Source: Lachnoclostridium sp. UBA6558 (GTDB lineage Bacteria > Bacillota > Clostridia > Lachnospirales > Lachnospiraceae). From it: a stretch of 5,819 nt of DNA. A program made the translations under genes and the position numbers. The stretch lies in contig DJJW01000093.1 of assembly GCA_002434335.1 (NCBI GenBank), forward strand, positions 20,120 through 25,938. Reading direction: 5' to 3'. Positions 1-4,843 of this stretch are shown one piece after another (positions within the stretch are counted from its first letter, which is position 1; every line of letters begins with the position of its first letter). The notes beneath the pieces are model-generated. The model was given only the letters and a program-made list of their open reading frames with translations, had not been told where the DNA came from and did no database searches.

Positions 1-216
1 TATAAGAAAGCTTATGACAAAGAAACAATAATACGCATAATCAAGACAGAAGCAGATGGTGGTAAAGTATGCCGAGAAACGGTAAATTGTCTTGTGTCTA
101 ATTATGATGAAATAATAAAAAATGTAGAGCAAAATTCCAGAAATTCTTTAGAAATGTATAATGAACTGAAAATTAACTTTAATGGTTATTATAATACCTT
201 TGAAAACTGGGAATAA
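1..216 (+). CDS. C-terminal fragment of a probable HD/HD-GYP-type phosphohydrolase (5' end outside window)
   Basis: Frame 1 is open from the left edge to a TAA at 214-216, giving 71 residues that begin YKKAYDKETIIRIIKTEADG. The pattern 'Y-K-x-A-Y-(D/S)-x-E-x-x-I-x-I-I-K' followed by 'V-x-x-x-x-V-x-C-L' looks like the last helices of an HD-GYP or related HD phosphohydrolase domain, the part that follows the 'DALT-x-x-R-x-Y' stretch in this family. Family members usually hydrolyse cyclic di-GMP or another nucleotide and often sit behind receiver or sensor domains, none of which are in this window. The metal-binding HD and GYP motifs would lie upstream, so activity cannot be judged. The last 25 or so residues are Asn/Tyr-rich and unlike a conserved domain. 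No intrinsic terminator is evident after the stop. The reading frame is secure; the family call rests on a short tail and is moderate. Confidence 0.5.
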   Translation, partial: YKKAYDKETIIRIIKTEADGGKVCRETVNCLVSNYDEIIKNVEQNSRNSLEMYNELKINFNGYYNTFENWE

Positions 217-279
217 TGGGATGCATACTATAAATACTACAAAACTACTTCAAAATAAACGATAAAAATGATTGAAATT

Positions 280-305
280 GTTACTTGTAACTAAAAAAGT
301 TTTAG
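280..305. promoter_or_regulatory. Two adjacent palindromes over the pta promoter, candidate operator
   Basis: GTTAC-TT-GTAAC (280-291) is a perfect 5-bp inverted repeat with a 2-base centre and covers the -35 element. It is followed directly by CTAAAA-AAG-TTTTAG (291-305), a perfect 6-bp repeat with a 3-base centre that fills the spacer up to the -10. The position suits a repressor that blocks RNA polymerase, but no known regulator is identified. The first palindrome, with its flanks, is reminiscent of the clostridial Rex site (TTGTTAA-N4-TTAACAA), but the half-sites are two bases too close and the right outer half is imperfect. Confidence 0.3.
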
Positions 306-313
306 ACTATAAT
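285..313 (+). promoter_or_regulatory. Sigma-A-type promoter for pta
   Basis: TTGTAA at 285-290 (4 of 6 match to TTGACA) and a perfect TATAAT at 308-313 are separated by exactly 17 bases. The predicted start of transcription is near 319-321, leaving a leader of about 110 bases before the pta start codon. This is the best promoter in the spacer between the HD-type gene fragment and pta. Confidence 0.65.
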
Positions 314-351
314 GTATGCTGAGGTATTATATGCTCAATTCCCATGGAATA

Positions 352-372
352 ATATACCTGGCAGGTGTATAT
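352..372. repeat. Imperfect palindrome in the pta leader
   Basis: ACCTG-G-CAGGT at 356-366 is a perfect 11-base palindrome around a single central G, with roughly symmetric ATAT (352-355) and GTATAT (367-372) flanks. It lies about 35 bases downstream of the predicted transcription start. It could be a repressor site or a small RNA hairpin; no run of T follows it, so it is not an intrinsic terminator. Chance is a fair alternative in such AT-rich sequence. Confidence 0.2.
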
Positions 373-413
373 CTATTTGGACAAGAGTATCAAACATATG
401 TTTTTGTATTACG

Positions 414-420
414 AAAGGAG
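414..420 (+). promoter_or_regulatory. Ribosome binding site that fixes the pta start at 430
   Basis: AAAGGAG ends nine bases before the ATG at 430. The same frame is open further upstream, with possible starts at 316 (TTG-type or other) and at 331 (ATG behind a weak GAGG at 321-324). The strong site here and the family-typical N-terminus MGFIETIKERAKQNKKTIVL point to 430. Confidence 0.8.
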
Positions 421-429
421 AATTTTGTA

Positions 430-1425
430 ATGGGATTCATTGAAACTATTAAAGAAAGGGCAAAACAGAATAAAAAGACCATAGTTTTGCCTGAGACTAG
501 CGACAGAAGAACGCTGGAAGCTGCCGCAAAGATTCTGGAAGAAGAAATTGCTAATATTATTCTGGTAGGTAATGAAGAGGAGATAAAGAAAGGTGCAGAA
601 GGCCTTGATTTGTCGAAAGCTGCAATCATAGATCCTCATACAACAGAAAAACTGGCAGGTTATATTGATCTTCTTGTAGAGTTAAGAAAGAGTAAAGGAA
701 TGACACCGGAAGCCGCAAAGGAAAGTCTTACATCAGACTATCTTACTTTCGGCGTTACCATGGTTAAGGCAGGAGATGCTGACGGTATGGTAGCAGGTGC
801 TATTAACGCAACCGCTAATGTTTTAAGACCTTCCCTTCAAATATTAAAAACAGCACCCGGAACGAAATTAGTTTCTGCATTCTTTGTAATGGTTGTACCT
901 AATTGTGAATATGGTGCAAATGGCACGTTTATCTTCTCCGATTCTGGATTAAATCAAAATCCCAATGCTGAAGAACTGTCTGCAATTGCAGGAAGCTCCG
1001 CAAAAAGCTTTCAGCTTCTGGTTGGTGAGGAACCAGTTGTTGCCATGCTTTCCCATTCAACAAAAGGCAGTGCGAAACATGCGGATGTTGATAAGGTAGT
1101 AGAAGCAACTAAGCTTGCGAAGGAAGCATATCCTGATATTAAGATTGATGGTGAGTATCAGCTGGATGCTGCAATTGTTCCAAGTGTTGGAGCACAGAAA
1201 GCACCCGGTAGTGACATTGCAGGAAAAGCTAATGTACTAATTTTCCCTGACCTGGATGCAGGTAATATCGGATACAAGCTTACACAAAGACTTGCCAAAG
1301 CAGAAGCTTATGGTCCTATTACACAGGGTATTGCAAAACCTGTTAACGATTTATCCAGAGGCTGCAGTGCTGAAGATATCGTAGGTGTAATTGCTATTAC
1401 CGCTGTTCAGGCAGCTGCTAACTAA
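430..1425 (+). CDS. pta: Phosphate acetyltransferase (phosphotransacetylase)
   Basis: Transfers the acetyl group of acetyl-CoA to phosphate, giving acetyl phosphate and CoA. This cytoplasmic step feeds acetate kinase in acetate fermentation. The product is 331 residues, the usual length of the short, single-domain Pta without the extra N-terminal domains of the enterobacterial enzyme. Typical stretches are IVLPE (18-22), GDADGMVAGAINATANVLRP (115-134), FIFSDSGLNQNPNAEELSAI (168-187) and a C-terminal PVNDLSRGCSAEDI (304-317). S309, R310 and D316 fall at the same numbers as the active-site Ser, Arg and Asp described for the Methanosarcina thermophila enzyme. The start at 430 is chosen for its ribosome binding site and N-terminus, although the frame stays open back to 316. 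ackA follows after 136 bases, so the two form the standard acetate operon, probably expressed from the promoter at 285-313. No defect is seen. Confidence 0.97.
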   Translation: MGFIETIKERAKQNKKTIVLPETSDRRTLEAAAKILEEEIANIILVGNEEEIKKGAEGLDLSKAAIIDPHTTEKLAGYIDLLVELRKSKGMTPEAAKESLTSDYLTFGVTMVKAGDADGMVAGAINATANVLRPSLQILKTAPGTKLVSAFFVMVVPNCEYGANGTFIFSDSGLNQNPNAEELSAIAGSSAKSFQLLVGEEPVVAMLSHSTKGSAKHADVDKVVEATKLAKEAYPDIKIDGEYQLDAAIVPSVGAQKAPGSDIAGKANVLIFPDLDAGNIGYKLTQRLAKAEAYGPITQGIAKPVNDLSRGCSAEDIVGVIAITAVQAAAN

Positions 1426-1561
1426 GAATCGGAAATACAGCTGAATTAGTTTTTATACCTGTCCAAGCATAAGAAGTACCATATGTTCTAGGGCTTAATA
1501 CTTACAGGGAAAACGAAATTCTATTTATAAAACATAGGAAACTACAAGAAGGAGAACAAGT
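1426..1561 (+). other. pta-ackA intercistronic spacer, possible weak RNA fold
   Basis: This 136-base gap holds no gene and no intrinsic terminator, so read-through from pta into ackA is likely. CCTGT (1458-1462) and AAGTA (1474-1478) can pair with the contiguous TACTT-ACAGG (1499-1508), giving a two-part stem with an 11-base bulge on one side. The fold is weak and may be chance. CTTACA (1501-1506) and TTTATA (1524-1529), 17 bases apart, form only a poor promoter. The ackA ribosome binding site AAGGAG is at 1549-1554, seven bases before the ATG. Confidence 0.25.
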
Positions 1562-2752
1562 ATGAAAATATTAGTTGTAAACTGCGGAAGCTCATCCCTT
1601 AAATATCAGTTAATTGACTCTGTAACAGAAAAGGCATTGGCAGTAGGTATTTGTGAAAGAATCGGAATCGACGGAAGACTGGTTCACACACCTGCCGGCG
1701 GTGAGAAAATTAAAATGGACGCTGACATGAAGGATCATGAAGCTGCTATTAAATATGTACTGGATGCACTTACCAGCAGCGAATATGGTGTGATAAAATC
1801 TCTTGATGAAATCGGAGCAGTTGGACACCGTGTAGTTCATGGTGGTGAGAAATTTGCTTCCTCTACTGTTATTACTGAAGAAGTAATTGCCGGAATAGAA
1901 GAGTGCAACGACCTGGCGCCTCTCCATAACCCTGCAAATCTTATTGGAATTCGTGCTTGCCAGAACCTGATACCGGGCGTTCCTATGGTAGCTGTATTTG
2001 ATACTGCCTTCCACCAGACTATGCCTCAGAAAGCGTATCTGTATGGTCTTCCTTATGAATATTATTCAAACTACAAGATCAGAAGATACGGTTTCCACGG
2101 AACCAGTCACAGTTTCGTATCAAAAAGAGCGGTTCAGTTATTAGGACTTGATCCGAATAATTCTAAAGTAATCGTTTGCCATCTTGGTAACGGATCCAGT
2201 GTTTCAGCTGTATTAAACGGTAAATCCGTAGACACCAGCATGGGACTTACTCCTCTTGAAGGTCTTATAATGGGTACAAGAAGCGGAAGTATTGATCCCG
2301 CAATAATCGAGTACCTGATGAATAAAGAAAATATGACACTTGAGCAGGTAATGGAAGTACTAAATAAGAAGTCCGGTGTACTTGGACTTTCCGGAATCTC
2401 CAGCGATTTCAGAGACTTAGAAGATGCTACAGCTTTAGGTAATGAGAAAGCAATTCTTGCAGTAGATGTTTTCAATTATCATGTTGCTAAAACAATTGGT
2501 TCTTATGTAGCTGCAATGAATGGTGTTGATGCAATCATATTTACAGCGGGACTTGGTGAGAATGACAAGGCAGTAAGAAAAGGAACAATCAGCTATCTTG
2601 GATATTTAGGAGTAACCTTAAACGAAGAGAACAACAATACAAGAGGAAAAGAAATCGAACTTTCAACTCCTGAGTCTAAAGTTAAGGTATATATCATTCC
2701 TACAAATGAAGAACTTGCGATTGCAAGAGAAACTGTTGAACTTTTAGCATAA
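1562..2752 (+). CDS. ackA: Acetate kinase
   Basis: Converts acetyl phosphate and ADP to acetate and ATP, the substrate-level phosphorylation step after Pta. The product is 396 residues, the normal length for the ASKHA-fold acetate kinase. It begins MKILVVNCGSSSLKYQL with the phosphate-binding N7 and S10/S12. Further landmarks are GHRVVHGG with R90, LHNPANL (121-127), VFDTAFHQTMP with D147, YGFHGTSH with H179, HLGNGSSVSAV (207-217), GLIMGTRSG with R240, and TNEELAIARET with E383. These correspond to R91, D148, H180, R241 and E384 of the Methanosarcina thermophila enzyme, each shifted by one, so the catalytic set looks complete. AAGGAG at 1549-1554 supports the ATG. The gene follows pta on the same strand. 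No clear terminator is seen after the stop, so some transcripts may run on into the yceD-rpmF unit. Confidence 0.98.
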   Translation: MKILVVNCGSSSLKYQLIDSVTEKALAVGICERIGIDGRLVHTPAGGEKIKMDADMKDHEAAIKYVLDALTSSEYGVIKSLDEIGAVGHRVVHGGEKFASSTVITEEVIAGIEECNDLAPLHNPANLIGIRACQNLIPGVPMVAVFDTAFHQTMPQKAYLYGLPYEYYSNYKIRRYGFHGTSHSFVSKRAVQLLGLDPNNSKVIVCHLGNGSSVSAVLNGKSVDTSMGLTPLEGLIMGTRSGSIDPAIIEYLMNKENMTLEQVMEVLNKKSGVLGLSGISSDFRDLEDATALGNEKAILAVDVFNYHVAKTIGSYVAAMNGVDAIIFTAGLGENDKAVRKGTISYLGYLGVTLNEENNNTRGKEIELSTPESKVKVYIIPTNEELAIARETVELLA

Positions 2753-2810
2753 ACATAACGCGAAACGACATAATATTCCATAAATATATTCGGAAAAAAT
2801 AAAATATCCG

Positions 2811-2839
2811 TTGACAAAAGTTATATCACTGATTATAAT
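2811..2839 (+). promoter_or_regulatory. Perfect-consensus sigma-A promoter for the yceD-rpmF unit
   Basis: TTGACA (2811-2816) and TATAAT (2834-2839) are both exact consensus hexamers at the optimal 17-base spacing. The predicted transcription start is near 2846, about 30 bases before the yceD start codon. A promoter this close to ideal fits the high demand for a ribosomal protein mRNA. Confidence 0.88.
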
Positions 2840-2875
2840 GGTAACAGTGCGAATTTTCGAAGATAGGAGATTGCT

Positions 2876-3403
2876 ATGTTAATTAATTTGTCTGAGATTA
2901 TGTCTGTCCAGGGCAATATCGTTTCTATACAAGCTCCCATCGAAACAGAGGAATTCTGTATAGAAGGTATAAACTATCCTTTGACTGAGAAGGAACCGGT
3001 GGACTTAACCATAACCCATTTAGGAGACCGGAAAGTTGAGCTGGAAGGCAGCATAAAGATTTCTCTTTTAATTCCGTGCAGTAGATGCCTTAAAGACGTA
3101 GAAACTCCATTCAATCTGACATTTTCCAAGGAATTGGATTTTATGAAGGATTCAGAGGAACGAATTAAGGAATTGGACGAAACAAATTATATTAGTGAAT
3201 ATAATCTGGATGTAGATTTACTGGTCTATGACGAAATTCTAATAGACTTTCCCATGAAGGTTCTGTGTGACGAGAATTGTAAGGGCTTTTGCAAAGTATG
3301 CGGTTCCGATCTAAACAAAGGGACTTGTACTTGCGAGAAACAGGATTTGGATCCCAGAATGTCAGTAATCCGCGATATATTCAATAATTTTAAGGAGGTG
3401 TAA
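2876..3403 (+). CDS. YceD/DUF177-family protein (putative 23S rRNA accumulation protein)
   Basis: A 175-residue cytoplasmic protein of the DUF177 (YceD; YlbN in Bacillus) family, which is widely found directly upstream of rpmF. Work in Escherichia coli and plants links the family to 23S rRNA accumulation and large-subunit biogenesis; its molecular activity is not settled. Family hallmarks are visible: CSRC (68-71) in the middle, then the C-terminal run LCDENCKGFCKVCGSDLN (130-147) with C131, C135, C139 and C142, CTC (151-153), and a closing DPR (159-161). The paired cysteines suggest metal binding, which is inference. AGGAG at 2865-2869, six bases from the ATG, supports this start. It has its own consensus promoter and ends two bases before rpmF, whose ribosome binding site AAGGAGGTG (3392-3400) lies inside its last codons. 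The two are therefore surely cotranscribed and probably translationally coupled. Confidence 0.9.
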   Translation: MLINLSEIMSVQGNIVSIQAPIETEEFCIEGINYPLTEKEPVDLTITHLGDRKVELEGSIKISLLIPCSRCLKDVETPFNLTFSKELDFMKDSEERIKELDETNYISEYNLDVDLLVYDEILIDFPMKVLCDENCKGFCKVCGSDLNKGTCTCEKQDLDPRMSVIRDIFNNFKEV

Positions 3404-3405
3404 TC

Positions 3406-3591
3406 ATGGGAGCTATCTGTCCGAAGAATAAATCTTCCAAAGCAAGAAGAGACAGCCGTAGAGCAAACTGGAAAATGTCTGCACCTAATTTAGTTAAGTG
3501 CAGCAAGTGCGGCGAATTAATGATGCCTCACAGAGTATGTAAAGCTTGTGGATCTTATAACAAGAAAGAAATCATTTCTGTAGAACAGTAG
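3406..3591 (+). CDS. rpmF: 50S ribosomal protein L32 (bL32), zinc-binding form
   Basis: Structural protein of the large ribosomal subunit, 61 residues, normal for bL32. The basic N-terminus (KNKSSKARRDSRRANWKM, 7-24) is the RNA-binding part. It is followed by a four-cysteine zinc ribbon, C32-x2-C35 and C45-x2-C48, so this is the zinc-requiring (C+) form and not the cysteine-free paralogue some bacteria express under zinc limitation. Translation starts two bases after the yceD stop, from the near-perfect AAGGAGGTG at 3392-3400. An intrinsic terminator begins nine bases after the stop. In many Firmicutes plsX or other fatty-acid genes follow rpmF; here the unit is closed by the terminator and an unrelated membrane-protein gene comes next. 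Confidence 0.97.
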   Translation: MGAICPKNKSSKARRDSRRANWKMSAPNLVKCSKCGELMMPHRVCKACGSYNKKEIISVEQ

Positions 3592-3600
3592 TGAAAAATC

Positions 3601-3633
3601 AAGGCCCTGGGATTTTCCAGGAGCCTTTTTTTT
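3601..3633 (+). terminator. Intrinsic terminator after rpmF
   Basis: AAGGC-CCTGG (3601-3610) pairs with CCAGG-(A)-GCCTT (3617-3627) across a GATTTT loop, with one bulged A at 3622. A run of eight T at 3626-3633 completes a classic rho-independent terminator. It ends the yceD-rpmF transcript. Confidence 0.92.
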
Positions 3634-3657
3634 GCGATTAAACAGATTTTACAAAAT

Positions 3658-3706
3658 ACCTGCCTATCAGGAATTGCTAATAAGCTCTTGCTGCTGAAAG
3701 GCAGGT
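3658..3706. repeat. Inverted repeat around the promoter of the membrane-protein gene
   Basis: ACCTGCC (3658-3664) and GGCAGGT (3700-3706) are perfect 7-bp inverted arms whose centres are 42 bases apart, about four helical turns. The right arm sits in the -35/-10 spacer of the candidate promoter at 3688-3716. It could be a pair of operator half-sites or a stem-loop. No T run follows, so it is not a terminator. Confidence 0.3.
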
Positions 3707-3716
3707 GGAGTATACT
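3688..3716 (+). promoter_or_regulatory. Candidate promoter for the membrane-protein gene
   Basis: TTGCTG (3688-3693) and TATACT (3711-3716, 5 of 6) are 17 bases apart. The -35 is weak, matching only in TTG. The rpmF terminator lies just upstream, so the following gene needs a promoter of its own, and this is the best one visible. Confidence 0.45.
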
Positions 3717-3737
3717 GATATGAGACTATAAAAGTAC

Positions 3738-3744
3738 AAAGGAG
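3738..3744 (+). promoter_or_regulatory. Ribosome binding site that decides the TTG start at 3753
   Basis: AAAGGAG lies eight bases before TTG at 3753. The first in-frame ATG (codon 16) has no such site and would cut away most of the first membrane segment, so the TTG is preferred. Confidence 0.75.
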
Positions 3745-3752
3745 AAACGAAA

Positions 3753-4271
3753 TTGACGCAGAAAATAATCGGTGGTTTTCTGATATTAATATCTGTAATG
3801 GGAGTGCTTGGGAATCGGGGGAATTTCGCAGAAAGTCTGCCTGTTGCAATCCTTTTTACGATTATAGCACTGGTCCTGATTATAAAAAAACCAAGAAGTA
3901 ATGTGGAACGGGAAATTCTAAGATCAAACCAAGAAACTCTTATTAGTGCACTCCATTGTTCGGGGCTTTCTCTTCCGAGTAATACGACTTGCTATATACG
4001 GTTTGAGAATGATGGTTTTCGTTTCAGTAGAAGTGGTGTTGAATATAAATTAACCTTCGATAAAATAACTGAAATGAAGATTATAAGTAATGTCAGGAGT
4101 ATCAGAAATTATTTAAAATATGCTGACCAGCTTAGTATCAGCTATCTTGATAATGGTATCTTACATACGATTCAATTTGAATTATTAAATAATAAATCAA
4201 AAGTCAGAGCGTGGATTAAAATCTTTAATGAAGATTATAAGCTATCAGGGGTTAAATCCTTTTATCTCTGA
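3753..4271 (+). CDS. Hypothetical membrane-anchored protein, two N-terminal membrane segments and a soluble C-terminal domain
   Basis: I do not recognise a named family. The 172-residue product starts at TTG behind AAAGGAG (3738-3744). Residues about 5-20 and 29-45 are strongly hydrophobic and separated by a short polar turn (NRGNFAES), so this is probably a membrane hairpin with both ends inside the cell; the KKPRSN stretch after the second segment (45-50) agrees with that. Residues about 78-162 read as a run of short beta strands (CYIRFENDGFRFSR, EYKLTFDKITEMKI, QLSISYLDNG, HTIQFELL) closed by an amphipathic helix (KSKVRAWIKIFNEDYK). This resembles bacterial PH-like or GRAM-like domains; the assignment is inference from the pattern. 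It stands alone between the rpmF terminator and two small genes, so context gives no function. A short AT-rich hairpin (TTTTATC-TCT-GATAAAA, 4260-4276) overlaps its stop codon but lacks a T run. Confidence 0.8.
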   Translation: MTQKIIGGFLILISVMGVLGNRGNFAESLPVAILFTIIALVLIIKKPRSNVEREILRSNQETLISALHCSGLSLPSNTTCYIRFENDGFRFSRSGVEYKLTFDKITEMKIISNVRSIRNYLKYADQLSISYLDNGILHTIQFELLNNKSKVRAWIKIFNEDYKLSGVKSFYL

Positions 4272-4290
4272 TAAAATAACTGATGTATTG

Positions 4291-4321
4291 TGAATGAGCT
4301 TAGAATGATCCTGTTATACTA
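4291..4321 (+). promoter_or_regulatory. Candidate promoter of the 50-residue gene, forespore (sigma-G/F)-like
   Basis: TGAATG (4291-4296) and TATACTA (4315-4321) are separated by 18 bases. The Bacillus sigma-G consensus is close to TGAATA-N17/18-CATACTA, so the match is 5 of 6 and 6 of 7. The same element also reads as an extended -10 for sigma-A (TG-T-TATACT), but the sigma-A -35 position (GAATGA) is poor. The predicted start is near 4328, about 33 bases before the ATG. Confidence 0.4.
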
Positions 4322-4360
4322 TTGTTTGTAATATAAAATAGTAAAGCAGGAGGTCTTAAT

Positions 4361-4513
4361 ATGGCAGAGAATAAAATGAAAAGTACTAAAAATAATAAAA
4401 AAGAAGACGGAACCTTTCATTCCAAACACATTAAACACGATCCGCAGGCCGAGAGTGCACGTGCGGTGTTTGGACTTTCTGGAGACAATTATCAAAATAA
4501 TAAGAAACAATAA
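4361..4513 (+). CDS. Small hydrophilic protein (50 aa), resembles CPC_1213-type small clostridial proteins
   Basis: This gene is shorter than common ORF cutoffs. ATG at 4361 follows a perfect AGGAGG (4348-4353) by seven bases, and the frame ends at TAA 4511-4513. The product is very polar, with 9 Lys, 6 Asn and 3 His in 50 residues, no Cys and no membrane segment. A Lys/Asn-rich start (MAENKMKSTKNNKKEDGTF) leads to HIKHDPQAESARAVFGL (23-39), the only part that looks conserved, then a polar tail. I recall similar H-D-P-Q-x-E-S-A-R-x-x-F-G-L proteins of 45-55 residues in clostridia, annotated as the CPC_1213 family, with no known function; this is memory, not a search. The promoter resembles a forespore one, so a spore role is possible. 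It is convergent with the 63-residue gene and shares its terminator. Confidence 0.78.
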   Translation: MAENKMKSTKNNKKEDGTFHSKHIKHDPQAESARAVFGLSGDNYQNNKKQ

Positions 4514-4528
4514 AAAATAATAAAAATA

Positions 4529-4569
4529 AGACCTTCAGGCAAACCTGAAAGGTCTCATTTTTATTTTTG
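4529..4569. terminator. Bidirectional intrinsic terminator between the two small genes
   Basis: AGACCTTCAGG (4529-4539) pairs with CCTGAAAGGTCT (4544-4555) across CAAA, with one extra A as a bulge. On the plus strand the T-rich ATTTTTATTTTT (4557-4568) follows. On the minus strand the complement of the A-rich 4511-4528 supplies T-rich sequence. It therefore ends both convergent transcripts. Confidence 0.88.
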
Positions 4570-4574
4570 TCCGA

Positions 4575-4766
4575 TTAGTTTCCTCCCGGACCGTCTCTTC
4601 TTTCGGATTCATCTGAATTTACTACGGATGTCCTGTCCAATGTGTGGGTGTCCTTCATTGATGAATCCATATTGGTGTTTACTTCGCTTACAGTACTGGT
4701 TTGATTCATACTTGCAGCCTTATTTTTAGTACTGTTTTTTGAACCGCTATTTTTCGTGTTTGCCAT
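4575..4766 (-). CDS. Hypothetical Ser/Thr/Asn-rich small protein (63 aa)
   Basis: I do not recognise this protein. It starts at ATG (4766-4764) behind AAGGAG (complement of 4774-4779), seven bases away, and stops at 4575-4577. The 63 residues include 11 Ser, 9 Asn and 8 Thr, 44 percent together, with no Cys and no aromatic residue, so it is probably disordered. The N-terminal 19 residues are basic (five Lys minus one, no acidic residue); the second half turns acidic (DSSMKD, SDESERRD) and ends in a distinctive RRDGPGGN. There is no signal peptide or membrane segment. Composition and size are like some small acid-soluble spore proteins, but I see none of the known SASP sequence signatures. The promoter matches a forespore-type pattern and the gene is convergent with the 50-residue one. 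It lies 118 bases downstream of the RNase H-like gene on the same strand. Real gene likely; function unknown. Confidence 0.75.
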   Translation of the reverse strand: MANTKNSGSKNSTKNKAASMNQTSTVSEVNTNMDSSMKDTHTLDRTSVVNSDESERRDGPGGN

Positions 4767-4794
4767 ACATAAACTCCTTCTGAGACTTTATTTA

Positions 4795-4838
4795 CATTCA
4801 TAATTGAATGGTTCATTTCGTCGTTTGATTTAATGAAC
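4795..4838. repeat. Two inverted repeats in the leader of the 63-residue gene
   Basis: GTTCATT (4811-4817) and AATGAAC (4832-4838) are perfect 7-bp arms around 14 bases. CATTCA (4795-4800) and TGAATG (4805-4810) are perfect 6-bp arms around TAAT. Transcription on the minus strand should begin near 4837, so the first repeat would form a hairpin at the extreme 5' end of the mRNA, with the second just after it. Neither is followed by a T run. An mRNA-stabilising stem or an operator are both possible. Confidence 0.4.
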
Positions 4839-4843
4839 AAAAA

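Noticed and set aside
278..293. Rex operator at the pta promoter
   Set aside because: The clostridial Rex site is TTGTTAA-N4-TTAACAA. Here TTGT and the right outer half are separated by 8 and not 10 bases, and the right half reads ACTA in place of ACAA. The palindrome is kept only as an unidentified candidate operator.
1610..2014. Long minus-strand frame (134 residues) inside ackA
   Set aside because: It is antisense to an intact acetate kinase with all catalytic residues; the frame arises from the codon pattern of ackA.
2776..2810. Terminator after ackA in the AT-rich spacer
   Set aside because: Only weak AATAT/ATATT and CGGA/TCCG pairings are possible and no GC-rich stem precedes a T run.
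3667..3849. Minus-strand 60-residue frame across the membrane-protein promoter
   Set aside because: The TTG start abuts a purine run with no spacing, the product is not protein-like, and it overlaps the well-supported start region of the plus-strand gene.
4260..4276. TTTTATC-TCT-GATAAAA as a terminator of the membrane-protein gene
   Set aside because: The stem is only seven AT-rich pairs, overlaps the stop codon and is not followed by a T run.
4319..4510. 63-residue minus-strand frame opposite the 50-residue gene
   Set aside because: It starts at a TTG with no ribosome binding site. The plus-strand frame has AGGAGG at ideal distance, family-like sequence and a terminator placed just after its stop.
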